From: Anastrepha obliqua
Taxonomy: Eukaryota; Arthropoda; Insecta; Diptera; Tephritidae
NCBI RefSeq assembly: GCF_027943255.1
Contig: NC_072892.1
Span: forward strand, 26,931,792 to 26,995,791
Length of the DNA: 64,000 nt
Direction of reading: 5' to 3'
The position numbers were made by a program, and so were the translations under genes. The notes below the pieces were generated by a model that worked only from the letters and a program-made list of their open reading frames with translations, made no database searches and was not told the origin of the DNA. Positions 46,591-57,029 of the stretch are shown in pieces (position 1 is the stretch's first letter; every line of letters starts with the position of its first letter).

Positions 46591-47243
46591 AAATTAATTT
46601 GCATTATCAGTAAAATATTTATTGTTTGTTGGTAGTCTATATGTAATGCATTCTCATCAGGGAAATTAAATCATTCACGTACTCCATAAATATTTTTAAT
46701 TTTCGGTTTATTTTCTTTTCCTCAGAAACGAAAAGGAACATATGGCACACTGAATACAAAAGAGTCAGAACTTAAAATCGAAAATATTCAGCAAAAGTAA
46801 AAAAAAAAAAAATTATTTGAAAATATGTTTAGTATTAAATATTTTATTGTATGAACACACCAAGATCACCAATAACGAAAGTTCACCTTGCATCTTAGTA
46901 TTTCTTCAAAGGAAGCGAAAAATTACAGGAAGCTTTGCTCAAACGAGAAGTACTTCCAGATTCAAGAAGTATTTCGAGAAGTAATTCCAAATTCAGCCTG
47001 ACGCCAGGAATGTTGTTATTGCCGCTATATTGGGTGGCTAATTTTGCAACACCTTGTACTTTGTCCGCTACCTTCTTTCAATGCTAGGAACTGATATTCT
47101 TCACATGGCTAAGTCCTACGAAAGGAACTAGTCAGCTTCTACATCAGATTTTCACCAGTTAACAAACTACTTCATAATAAACAAAATAAGCAGATGATTG
47201 GCTCCATCAACATTTATGTATATGCAGCTAATTCTCATTTGGG

Positions 47244-47366
47244 TCACCGTAACCGAATGTGTTGGTGCGTGAGTACCGTTCAGGAGTGCGAAGGTTCGAA
47301 TCTCTTCATAAAAAACAATTTGCCGTTCGGAGTCGGCTCAAAACTCTTGGTCCCTCCATTTGTGTT
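47244..47366 (+). repeat. SINE copy 7, short and rearranged
   Basis: Diverged tRNA-like head (GTAACCGAATGTGTTGGTGC, GGTTCGAATCTC) joined after a deletion to the body fragment TGCCGTTCGGAGTCGGCTC. It abuts the RTE relic on its right. Confidence 0.7.
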
Positions 47367-47369
47367 ATA

Positions 47370-48045
47370 TTCATCACCATGCTGTTCCTCCTTTGTATTT
47401 GGGTTGGAGATAAGCTCAAAATGTTTTCTCCACCGTTGTATTTGATGGTCGGCGTTGATTAATAGTGCAATGCTTTTGCTTTTAATCGGTGGTTTGGAAT
47501 TGGGTTTGTGTTGGATGGGATTGTTGATAATACGGTGCAGTTCTCTCCAGTTGTGCACACCTGAGGCTTCTCTTGCGGCTGTGGCCAGGTTTGCGTAATG
47601 ATTTCTGTTGTCACGCCTGGCTAGCTTCTTTACTTTTTTTGCTACTTCACTATATTTTATGGTCATTGGGTAATTACTAACCAAGTGAATGTTTAATGCG
47701 TTTCTGTCATTGATGGCAGACTATGTACTAGTATTATTCGATATCCATGGCTGTTTTTATTCCTAAATTCATATCCAAGCTTGTTCGATGCGATTTGCTT
47801 TACCGTGTTGATTATCTGCTCCCAGGATGCATCACCGCTATTAGTCAATATTGCGTTTAGTTCAGTGTTGTATTGAGTTTTTATATTTCGTTGAGCAGTT
47901 TTGTCGGTATTAAAGCGCCTTCGTCTACAAGACGTTCTTTCAACTCTTTTTGTGTTCAACTTAATTCTGAAATCGGCTATGATCAACTCATTATCGCTTC
48001 ACTATCCGCTCCACGCTCCACGCAGATGCCGTCGATTTTTTTCTG
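47370..48045 (-). pseudogene. RTE-type LINE, endonuclease to RT linker relic
   Basis: Minus strand in two frames: IIADFRIKLNTKRVERTSCR (after the endonuclease), then YSEVAKKVKKLARRDNRNHY, NWRELHRIINN and INADHQIQRWRKHFELI. These are the linker blocks between the endonuclease and reverse transcriptase of RTE-type LINEs. A one-frame break lies near 47690. Confidence 0.75.
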
Positions 48046-48232
48046 GCAGTACCACTGCACGAAATTAAACATTAATTTTTTTTTTTTTTTTTGCTTTTAA
48101 TAGCTTTTTTACTAAATAAAAAAATTATTTTGAGTGAACGGAATTTATATTTCGACCCTTACGTGATCGATTGCTTGTCCGTTTGTATACTGCAGCTGCC
48201 TCGATCGCAAGAGTCAAATATGATTGACGTAC

Positions 48233-48545
48233 GACTCCATTTGCAAAAATTATAGACCTTCCGATGGAGTGATTAATTTTGCGCCACCTCTAATTCATCT
48301 TTTTACAACTAGTACCATTCTAGTTACTTTGGAACAAGCATGAATTTTTCCTTCCGATGGGGTGATTAATTTTGCGCCACCTCTAATTGATCATTTTGCA
48401 ACTAGTACCATTCTAGTCATTTTGGAACAAGTGTGAATTTTTCCTTCCAATGGGGTGACTAATTTTGCGCTATTTCTAGTTGCTCATTTTACAACTAGTA
48501 CCATTCTAGTCACTTTAGAACAAGTGTGGATGTTTCCTTCAAATT
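48233..48545 (+). repeat. Dispersed repeat with three 93-bp tandem units
   Basis: CCTTCCGATGGAGTGATTAA-type unit starts at 48257, 48350 and 48443, with the start of a fourth at 48536: exact 93 bp spacing. Each unit holds CAACTAGTACCATTCTAGT. Unit identity is high but not perfect. The left flank, CCATTTGCAAAAATTATA, recurs inverted near 55600. Confidence 0.85.
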
Positions 48546-48559
48546 CCATCGGTTCATGC

Positions 48560-49960
48560 TCTAGATTCTAGAGTCTAGAATATTTGCTGAGTACTTTGAC
48601 TTTTTACTGCAGGATGCTTACTCACGATCGTCCACGAGCACAGATACTCAATTGATTTCTAGGAAAAAGCGTATGGGGGCTATGAGGGGATGAATTAGTG
48701 TATACAAAAATTTGTACGTTTGTATCAACGCTTCGGGATACATACTAAGTCAGGTATGTACTATAAAACTATTCGCACCTGAGCGTATGCCCATATTTAT
48801 ATATGTATACATACATACTCGTGCATATGTATGCATGTATGTATACCTTTGCATTAAATAAATATTTCTAAATTGTTTACACATTTTTCCCACTTGTTTG
48901 AATCAACAAAAGATACATTTTTAGTTTGTAGATGAACAAAAGGAAATTTCGCCACACATACACATGCAAATACAAACGCGCATATGAGCCAATTCAACAA
49001 AGCTAGAAAATTATGACGTTTGCCATAAAATTATGCTTAGCGTTGTTGCATGCTACATAAATTGCCGGCTAGGCGACTGATGGCGACGATATCAACATCA
49101 AACGCAAGCGGCCATCCGATCTGCTTACGCACACATACTACACAACACGCGCACACACAACCCATTTAATATTTGTACGAAAATTCGCTTTTCCTAAAAC
49201 CGGAAACATTTTCGGTTTAATGAACTTTGTTGCAGCAGTGAAAGGGTGACTTTATGTCACACCTTTTATTTTAATTTTCAAAAACAAAAAATTAAAAATC
49301 CATATTTCCATCTGATGCATTTCGCAATTATTTCAGACATCTCACCTTCTCATGTACGCCAACCTAACAACCAGATACTGAATAAACATTTTAGCGAAGG
49401 TTTTTAGTTAAATTTAAACGGTTCGAAACGACACAGCAAAAAATAGATAGAATCAACAACAACTTTAATTTTGCTCGTAGTACTCGTATATAAACAATAA
49501 CACGAGCACATCTGAACAGCAATAAAATAAATACAAATGTTTGTATGTATATAAGTTTGCTACTACGTAAGCGTAAGAAAAACAATAGCCAAAAATAATT
49601 TTAGTAAAAGGTAGGGAAAGCTTCGAATGAGTGATTTTCCAATTTTCCGATTTGCCATTTCACTTTTTTACGAGTTCTACTACTCGTTGGCGAATTGCAT
49701 GATGCACAGATATTTCGAAAGCTCTTCGCATGTAGGCTCATGCATACACGCATACACACAAGAATACATAGTATAATACCTGTATTGAGCAGTAAGTGCA
49801 CATGGCCTCTAAGGTGGATTGATTGTTGCGTGGGTATGCACGTGTACGTAATATTGACGGCCGATCGTATAAATTACTGTTGATTTACAGACGAACTACA
49901 TAGAGAGATTACAAATTGTTGTGTTACATATGCGTTGTGCGTTCATATGTATAGTAAAAT
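48560..49960. other. Spacer with microsatellites
   Basis: TATG/CATA tracts near 48800-48845 and AT-rich sequence. No gene recognised on either strand. Confidence 0.4.
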
Positions 49961-50371
49961 TTCTCTTTACGGACAGGCCTTATAACAGGGCATCTTCAAT
50001 GATCGGAAAAATTTCGTCCGCACGGATTTTTTATTAAATTTTTCATACAAATATCATCCCCATAACGGCGCACTCTAATAAGCGAACACGGACACTACAT
50101 TTCAAACTATTTTGATCAAAAATCTCTCATAAACGAAAAAATTTTCTGATTTTTATTCCGAAGATTCCATTGCCAATCTATGCAAAATTTCCGGAAGGAC
50201 TCGATTTGGCGAATGATTTCGACGGTTTTCTCCAAATTCATCAACATGTCCGCACTGAAGACCACTCTTTGGAATTCAATCTGAAGAATAAGCGATATTA
50301 TGGGTGTACACTCGTATGTAAGATTTTTAGTATTTTATAATACTTCTACAGAATGCAAGTCACAACTTTTA

Positions 50372-51523
50372 AAGATTGGGTTGGGGAATAAGTTCATAGC
50401 ATTTTTATATTTTCTTTTATTTTACAACGTTTTGTTTGCTGTTTGGCAAAGGGTAAGTATTCATTCGATAGAACTCTTTCTGCTTTACAAAACTATGTTA
50501 GTTGTATTTTTTAGTTATTTAAATTTTTATTAGTTTTGAGGCTTAGAAATGGAACACCCAAGAGGTAAAAAATCAGCATTTTCGACACTTGCTCTGGGTA
50601 TGTAGAAGGTGCCATAGACGAGCCTACAGCACGGGAATGGTTTGCAAAGTTCAAAAATGGCGACTTTAACGTCCATGATACGTCCCGCAGCGGAAGGTCT
50701 TCTGAATTCCATGAAGTACGTCTCAAATAATTTTTGAAGGAGAACGGTTGCTAAGCCAGTCGTGAATTGGGCGAAAAAATGAACTGCGATCATAAAACTA
50801 CCTTCATTTAATGGGATTTATCGAAAAATAAACAAATAAAGTCACCTTGAAATTGGTTCTCAGCATCTCGCCCTCCACCGAGCAACACGCGGTCATAAAC
50901 AGCGCTTTTTGTACCGAATTGTTACGGGAGATGAGAAATGGTGCCTACACATCAATATGAAAAGAGTAGATGGCTTCAGGGATACGTTAAAGCCGAGAGT
51001 CAAACTATCCAAAGAAAATCATGATATGGGTTTGGTAGGACTGGGAGGATATGGTGCACTGGCCAATACTCTAAAAGAACTCCACTGTTAACAAGGACCT
51101 CTATATTGCCCAGCTACACCGCGTGAATGAGGCTATTCGATTGAAAAGATCTGATTGACATGGGCAAACCATACTCCTTCACCACAACACCAGGCCCCAT
51201 GTTGCACAAGTCGTCAAAGTAGCACTCCAAGATCTCGAATGGAAGGTTCGGTGGATGCACCCTGCACCAACCGATTACCATCTTTTCCGCTCCCTGTCAA
51301 ACCATTCGAGAATAAAGAAGTCCTTAAAACTTGCTCAAGAACTTCTTTGACACAAGACCAGACCATTTTTGGCGGAATGGTATCAGCAAATTAGTCGAGA
51401 GGTGGGAAGAGGTTGTAAACAGGAAATGCGAATATATAGTTGATTAACTTGTTGATATAATTATTGTTTTTTGTATAAATAAAAGTCTTCGGTAAAAACG
51501 CTACGAACTTAATCCCCAACTTA
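50372..51523 (+). mobile_element. Decayed mariner element with recognisable ends
   Basis: Terminal repeats TTGGGTTGGGGAATAAGTTC (left, near 50375) and the near complement GAACTTAATCCCCAACTTA (right, ending about 51523). In between, plus-strand fragments include RIVTGDEKWCLHINMKR, GPLYCPATPRE and QDQTIFGGM. The transposase is broken by many stops and shifts. A TA duplication was not cleanly resolved. Confidence 0.75.
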
Positions 51524-51529
51524 ATATTT

Positions 51530-52080
51530 AATTCAAGTAGAATTGAAGAATGAGAACGCTGATGAACTGGCAAGACACCGGGCATCCTATAACGAATCCG
51601 AAGCGGTAGAAATAGGCTATTCCCAAGGCGAGCGCAAAAAGAAGATCTTCCCGCTATTCTAGAAGCAATCCGTTAACAGATGGTGTAACACGAATATCTG
51701 GAAAATAACTAATCAAACGTGGCACAATTTCAACAAATCCAGGACTGGCGATTTGTTAAGAAAGCCATAAGCTGACATATACAGAATTACGTCAACAATA
51801 ACCGGTCATTGGTCTTTGAGAGACCATGCCAGGAAGATGGGGTGGTCGTACAAGGACAGATGTAGAAGCAGCAATCAAGAGGCATCTAAGGAAACAGTGT
51901 TTCAATAGCTGTGCCCAAGTCTGGGTGCTCTACGAAATAAAATGCTGGGGGAATTTTCAATGGTTGACTCGAAAGAAATTTATTTATTTAAATATTGCAG
52001 AAAAGAAAATAGACGAAATAGGAAAATTCATATTCAAGTCAAGATGGTTCGACTAATAAAAAACACTGGTTCTACAAGTG
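51530..52080 (+). pseudogene. LINE RNase H C-terminal relic
   Basis: Plus strand: NADELARHRASYNESEAVEI, RWCNTNIWKITNQTWHNFN, YRITSTITGHWSLRDHARKM and CRSSNQEASKETVFQ. This is the tail region of an RNase H-bearing LINE, with stops and one Cys of the Cys block lost. Confidence 0.75.
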
Positions 52081-52234
52081 GTGTAACAAAACGACACCAT
52101 TTGAGGTAATTGGGTCTGGACTGTATTACTCAGACAACACCCCCACCACCACCAGTAGAATTGAATATTAACTTAAAACTAACAATCAGATATCTGAAGA
52201 CAATAAGTCTAAATATAGATTCATATAATTATAG

Positions 52235-53460
52235 CGCCTTGATCAAAAAGTTCTCGGAACAACCGCCCGGTGACACTCTAAGTCAACTTATTTGAGTTCT
52301 GTTTTTGTTTCTTTATTAGGTTGCCACATCTGTGATTAACATTTCTACCAAAATTGTATTACATTGCTTGACTTTTGAAAAAGTTACGTTGACTTGAATA
52401 AATCAACATCCGCACGTGTTTTCGATTTTTTACAGTTTTTAAAATGAATTTGAATTTGCATCAACGGATTTGTATTTAATTTTGCATTAAAAATGGGTTC
52501 AATGGTGCAGAAACCTTAGAAATGTTGGGGAACTGTTTCGTTAATGGTTCTCTAAAGAAAACAGCCGCTTACGAGAGGCATGAATGTTTCATATGAGATC
52601 GTGAGTCCATCAAGGATGACGAACGTAGTGGTAGGCCGTCGACATCGAAAACTGATAAAGTGAGAGAAAAGTTGATCAATAGCCGCAAATTAACCATCAG
52701 AAAACTGGCAGATGACTTGAACATTGCTTGTTGTAGCAAAATTTGCCCCAAAGGATCTGAATTCCACGTGAAAAAAGGGCAGCTTTGATAGGCTGAGTCC
52801 GACTCAACATTCATCAAACGCATCATTACTGGATACGAGACGTGGGTTTATGAGTTCGACATGCAATCCAGACATCAGGCGGGTGAGTGGAGAGCTCCAA
52901 ATGGATCAATCCTAAAAAAACCACGTTGTTTTCAGTCAAAACAGAAAGCGATGCTCCAACGGATTACAACGGTATTGAACACCAAGAATTTTTGCTATAA
53001 GGTCAGACAGTTAATAAGGACTATTGTTTGGGTGTAAAGGGGCGCTCGCTTACGTGAAGAAGTTCGCCAAAAAAGAAAGGATTTGTGGAAAAACAACTCG
53101 TGGGTTTTTCACCATGATTACGCACAGTCGCACAGTGCCGTAAATTTTTGATCAAGAACGAAACGAATAGCATTCAAGAGCCATCGAATTCATCTGATAT
53201 GGTTCCCTGCTCTCTGTTTCATCCAATCAAAAACCACTACGGGGAACACGTTTTAACAGCCGAAAGGTAGTAATGAAAAAATCTAGGATGGCTTTGATGG
53301 CTATAACGAGAATAGAGTTCCAGAACTGTTTCGAGAGCTGAGGCAAACACTGGCGTCAGTGTGTTGCAATTGATTAGGTTTACTTTGAAGGCGATAATAT
53401 CACTTTTGGGAAATAAAATTGTATTTTGGATTTTTTAACTATGTTACTGGAAGGTGGTAT
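52235..53460 (+). pseudogene. Decayed mariner transposase, first catalytic Asp replaced
   Basis: Plus-strand fragments: RESIKDDERSGRPSTSKTDK, KLTIRKLADDLNIA, FIKRIITGYETWVYEFDMQ and KDLWKNNSWVFHHDYAQSH. The usual ITGDETW reads ITGYETW, so the first catalytic Asp is Tyr, and HHDNA reads HHDYA. Several frameshifts. The left end GATCAAAAAGTTCTCGGAAC looks like a terminal repeat; the right one is eroded. Confidence 0.78.
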
Positions 53461-53680
53461 TTGAGAGTTGAGGACATTTTCGTCTCACAAGGCAACATCA
53501 ATTTTAAGAGACGAAACAGAATCAAGTTTCCTTTACGAGTATATGTCCCAGAAATACTTAAAGTTAGGCAAAGTTAGTTGTACAGCTAACTTTGTCTGTA
53601 AAGGGGTAAATGAAGATGTCATTCGCAAAACAACAGGAATCAGACCAACTTTACCTATAATTCACAGCACATATGACATA

Positions 53681-55316
53681 CACAGATGGACAAAAGTCAC
53701 CGTCATTTAGTATCTAGAAGATTATAACATCTCCCGTGCCCAGAATATAATGGAAACATGAAAAGTAGCATATTTAACAAAAACTATGATTTATTTATTA
53801 TATTCTATTTCAGCTTAAATATCTTTCTCTTGCTAGCCCATTTTTGGAAAAATGAAAAATAAAATATTTTTGTCACCTTTTTGGAGGACAAAATTCACCG
53901 TCACATCAGCTCGGCTTGCCGTTTAAAATAATTTTAACAAAAATTTAAGCCAATCTGGCTCCTTTTTTCAGTGAGTCCGTTTAGTATGGTAGCTTTAAGA
54001 CTGATCTGTATACATTTTATAACGGTACTTAATTAAAATTGTGATTGTTAAAAATGAATCAAAAAAGGAGAGAAACCACAATTGAAGAGAGAAAAATTAT
54101 TTTAAATGCGTATAATCAAAGCAAGACCATTCGGGAGACATGCTCATTAGTAAATCGTCCACGCACCACTATTACTGGAATAATAAAAAGATTTAAAGAT
54201 GAACAAAAGTGCAAATATTTGGCAAGGAGTGGACGATCGCCGGCACTACCTGAACGAGAAAAGCTTGAAATAATAAAAACAGAAATTGCTGCATCGATAA
54301 AGGAAAGCATTGGTACAGTTGTTCACCCACGTACTGTGCGCAGGGCGCTGAATTCCGCTGGTTATAACGCCAGAGTATGCAGAAAAAAACCACAGATCAG
54401 CAAGGTCAACCAAACGAAGCGTCTTTCCTTCGCAAAAGAGCATTTAAGCAAGGGAATAGATTTCTGGAAAAAGTTATCTTCTCTAATGAAAGTAAATTTT
54501 GCATATTTTAATCAGACGGACGTGTTTTAACGTGGAGAAAGCAGGGCGATGCATTAGCAGAGAAGCATATACAAACAACTGTGAAACACGGTGGTGCTGG
54601 AGTCATGGTATGGGGATGCATGTCGGCGGCTGGTGTCGGAGAGGTCGTCTTTATCGATGAAATAATGGACAAAGGACTTTATTTGAATATCCTTAAAGAA
54701 AATCTCCAAAAAAATGCTCAAAAGCTTGGCATTGAATCAGACTATTATTTTCAACATGACAATGACTCCAAGCACACCGCAGAAATAGCTCGTTTGCGGG
54801 TCTTGTACAACACTCCCCATACCTGAAAATTTCGCCACAGTCACCCGTCCTGAATCCAATAGAACATTTATGGGACAATTTGGATCGGCGCATTCGGGAG
54901 CATCACGTTACCTCAAAAAATATGCTTAAGCAAACGCTGCTACAGGAATGGCAGAAAATAAGCCCGGATGTTACAAAAAAACTGGCTCATTCGATGCAGA
55001 AACGATTGCAAGCTGTCATCAAAAATAACGGCAAACACACATCGTACTATTATAAAATAATATTAGCACTTAAATTGATTAAGTACTTTATTAAATGACG
55101 GTGATTTTGTCCACCAGAAATACACACAGCAACCATTATATGCCATTTTTTTTATAAATACTTCTTGAATTAACCTTATGTTTAAACTAAAACAGAATTT
55201 AAATAAATAATAGTTTTCGTTATATATACTACTTTTTATGTTTCCATTATCTTCTGGGCACGGGAGATGTTATAATCTTCTAGATACTAAATGACGGTGA
55301 CTTTTGTCCATCAGTG
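53681..55316 (+). mobile_element. Tc1-family element with long IR/DR termini
   Basis: 1636 bp flanked by TA (53679-53680, 55317-55318). The terminal inverted repeats are about 85 bp (left starts CACAGATGGACAAAAGTCAC; right is its near complement). An inner direct-repeat pair (GGACAAAATTCACCGTCA near 53890, complement near 55095) gives the four-site IR/DR layout known from S/Paris/Bari3 and Sleeping Beauty. The plus-strand transposase starts at 54054 (MNQKRRETTIEERKIIL): two helix-turn-helix motifs, GGAGVMVWGCMSAAGVGEVVF, FQHDNDSKHTA (second Asp) and SPVLNPIEHLWD (Glu), a DD34E set. A frameshift near 54465, a stop near 54510 and another shift near 54810 disable it. Confidence 0.9.
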
Positions 55317-55582
55317 TATGTACATATATATGTACATATGGATGTAAATGGTTCAGAAGAGGAATCTAATGAAAAAGTACGAGTACGTAAACCGGCCCAT
55401 AACATCGCACGACGAAGCGTTAAAACTGGTTGCGCGTTGATACTTTGACTTTGTATATTAGCTTTTCAAAATATGAAAAATATCGGTAGTCATTTTGAAA
55501 ATGAACATTTATAGTATAACTAAAACATTCAATTTTTAAGCGATCAACTATTACAAAATTATATACATACATACATACATAT

Positions 55583-55640
55583 ATAACAAGTGGCACAAAT
55601 TTAATCACTCTATCGGAAGGGTTATAATTTTTGCAAATGG
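55583..55640 (-). repeat. Single inverted unit related to the 93-bp repeat
   Basis: Reverse complement reads CCATTTGCAAAAATTATAAC then CCTTCCGATAGAGTGATTAA and a CGCCACCTC-like segment, matching 48233-48290. Only one unit start is present here. Confidence 0.7.
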
Positions 55641-55654
55641 TGTCGCCATTTTTG

Positions 55655-55920
55655 ACACTTGGGTGTTTGGCCGAGCTCTTTCTTGTATTTATAATGTGTT
55701 TCTGGATATTTTTCCGCAAAAGGAGGGACCTACAGTTTTATATCGCCTCCAAACGACAGATGGTCCTTTTTTATGATGGACCATGCTTTTCATTGCAGAA
55801 ATAGTCTTGGAGGCTGAGGGGTGAGCGCTATTAGAAAAAACTTATTTGGTGTGTCGTGCTCAGAGCTTCGAACACGTGCATTTACAAATGTTGGCCACCT
55901 CCATCCATTCGACTGTAGAT
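55655..55920 (-). repeat. SINE copy 8 (reverse orientation, diverged)
   Basis: ACTTGGGTGTTTGGCCGAGC through GAGGGGTGAGCGCTATTAG and a decayed head ending CATTCGACTGTAG. Fairly diverged, so probably old. Confidence 0.72.
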
Positions 55921-55968
55921 ACTAGCTGCATGCATATCGGACATAGGTACATACATATATATGCATAT

Positions 55969-56429
55969 TAGGCCAGGTCGATTTGTGGGGAGGCAAAAAA
56001 ATCGCCCATTGCTCTGTGAAAATCATATTCTAGGGATCAAAATAAGAAACTTTGCCGAAGGAACCATACCTCTAAAACGAATTCTGATGTCCCCCAATTT
56101 GGGTCGAACTTTTTAGTTTCTTTTCTCATGTAAAGGACAAAAATGGTGATATTTTGAAATGATTGTATGGGGAACCCCCCAGGGGAGTTCCAGGGGGTGT
56201 GCCACTGGCATGGATGGATCGGCCGTCCAAAGTTAGTGGGGATCGGTCATACATTTGGACTCGATTGGAGCACTCTAAATGGGTCAAAGTGGGATTTTTC
56301 ATTCGACCCAAATTGGGGGGCATCAGAATTCGTTTTAGAGGTATGGTTCCTTCGGCAAAATTTCTTATTTTGATCCCTAGAATAAGATTTTCACAGAGCA
56401 ATGAGCGATTTCTAAATCAACCCGCCCTA
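55969..56429. mobile_element. Foldback element (hAT-like MITE) with an 8-bp target duplication
   Basis: 461 bp, mostly two inverted arms of about 135-140 bp (left 55969-56106, right about 56292-56429), sharing CATTGCTCTGTGAAAATC, TCTAGGGATCAAAATAAGAA, GAAGGAACCATACCTC and TAAAACGAATTCTGATG. Ends are TAGGCCAGGTCGATTT and AAATCAACCCGCCCTA. Direct repeat ATGCATAT flanks it (55961-55968 and 56430-56437). An 8-bp duplication with TAGGG-type ends points to hAT (inference). No coding capacity. Confidence 0.85.
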
Positions 56430-56835
56430 ATGCATATGTGTGTATGTTTGCATATGTAATATTTATTACTAAATATTCATAAATTCGTAGATCATACCTT
56501 TTTAAATAAACGGCAATTTCTGAGCAATTTACAATAACAAAGCCACTGCGACGGTGAGTGTCCGGTTATAAGGAATTTCACTGTATATATGCACATACTT
56601 ATGTATGTATGTAAATAAAGCGAATGTGCAATAAATCACAAATAGCCAAATTTTTTCTTCCAACTGCACATACGCATCCACACGCTGATATGTACGTATT
56701 GTGTGTTTAATGGGTGCCTAATAAGTGAAAAATTTTGCTACCGGGATTTCGGGGTATTTTTAAACTAATTCCGGGATTCATTCATCTTGGAATATCACTT
56801 TTTTTAATATGAGTAGAAATTCAATAACTGAAAAC

Positions 56836-57013
56836 AACCGACTCCGAAAGGCAAATATTTTTTATGAGGAGCTTTTTCACGGCAGAAATACACTCGAAGG
56901 TTTGCCATTGCCTGCCGAGGGGCGACCGCTATTGGAAAAAACTTTTTCTTAATTTTGGTGTTTCACCGAGATTCGAACCTAGGTTCTCTCTGTGAATTCC
57001 GAATGGTAGCCGC
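56836..57013 (-). repeat. SINE copy 9 (reverse orientation)
   Basis: Body from CCGACTCCGAAAGGC through the B-box-like GATTCGAACCTAGG to GGTAGCCGC. It abuts the RTE-type RT relic that begins near 57030. Confidence 0.75.
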
Positions 57014-57029
57014 AAAATTCACTCAGCAA

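Noticed and set aside
48257..48540. CRISPR-like array
   Set aside because: The 93-bp units are contiguous with no unique spacers, and the DNA is eukaryotic.
49960..50250. Possible pogo-like element end
   Set aside because: AGTAAAATTTCTC-like sequence here and a loose inverted match near 56570 are too weak to call.
56126..56459. 91- and 98-codon frames on both strands
   Set aside because: They lie within the hairpin arms of the foldback element and mirror each other.
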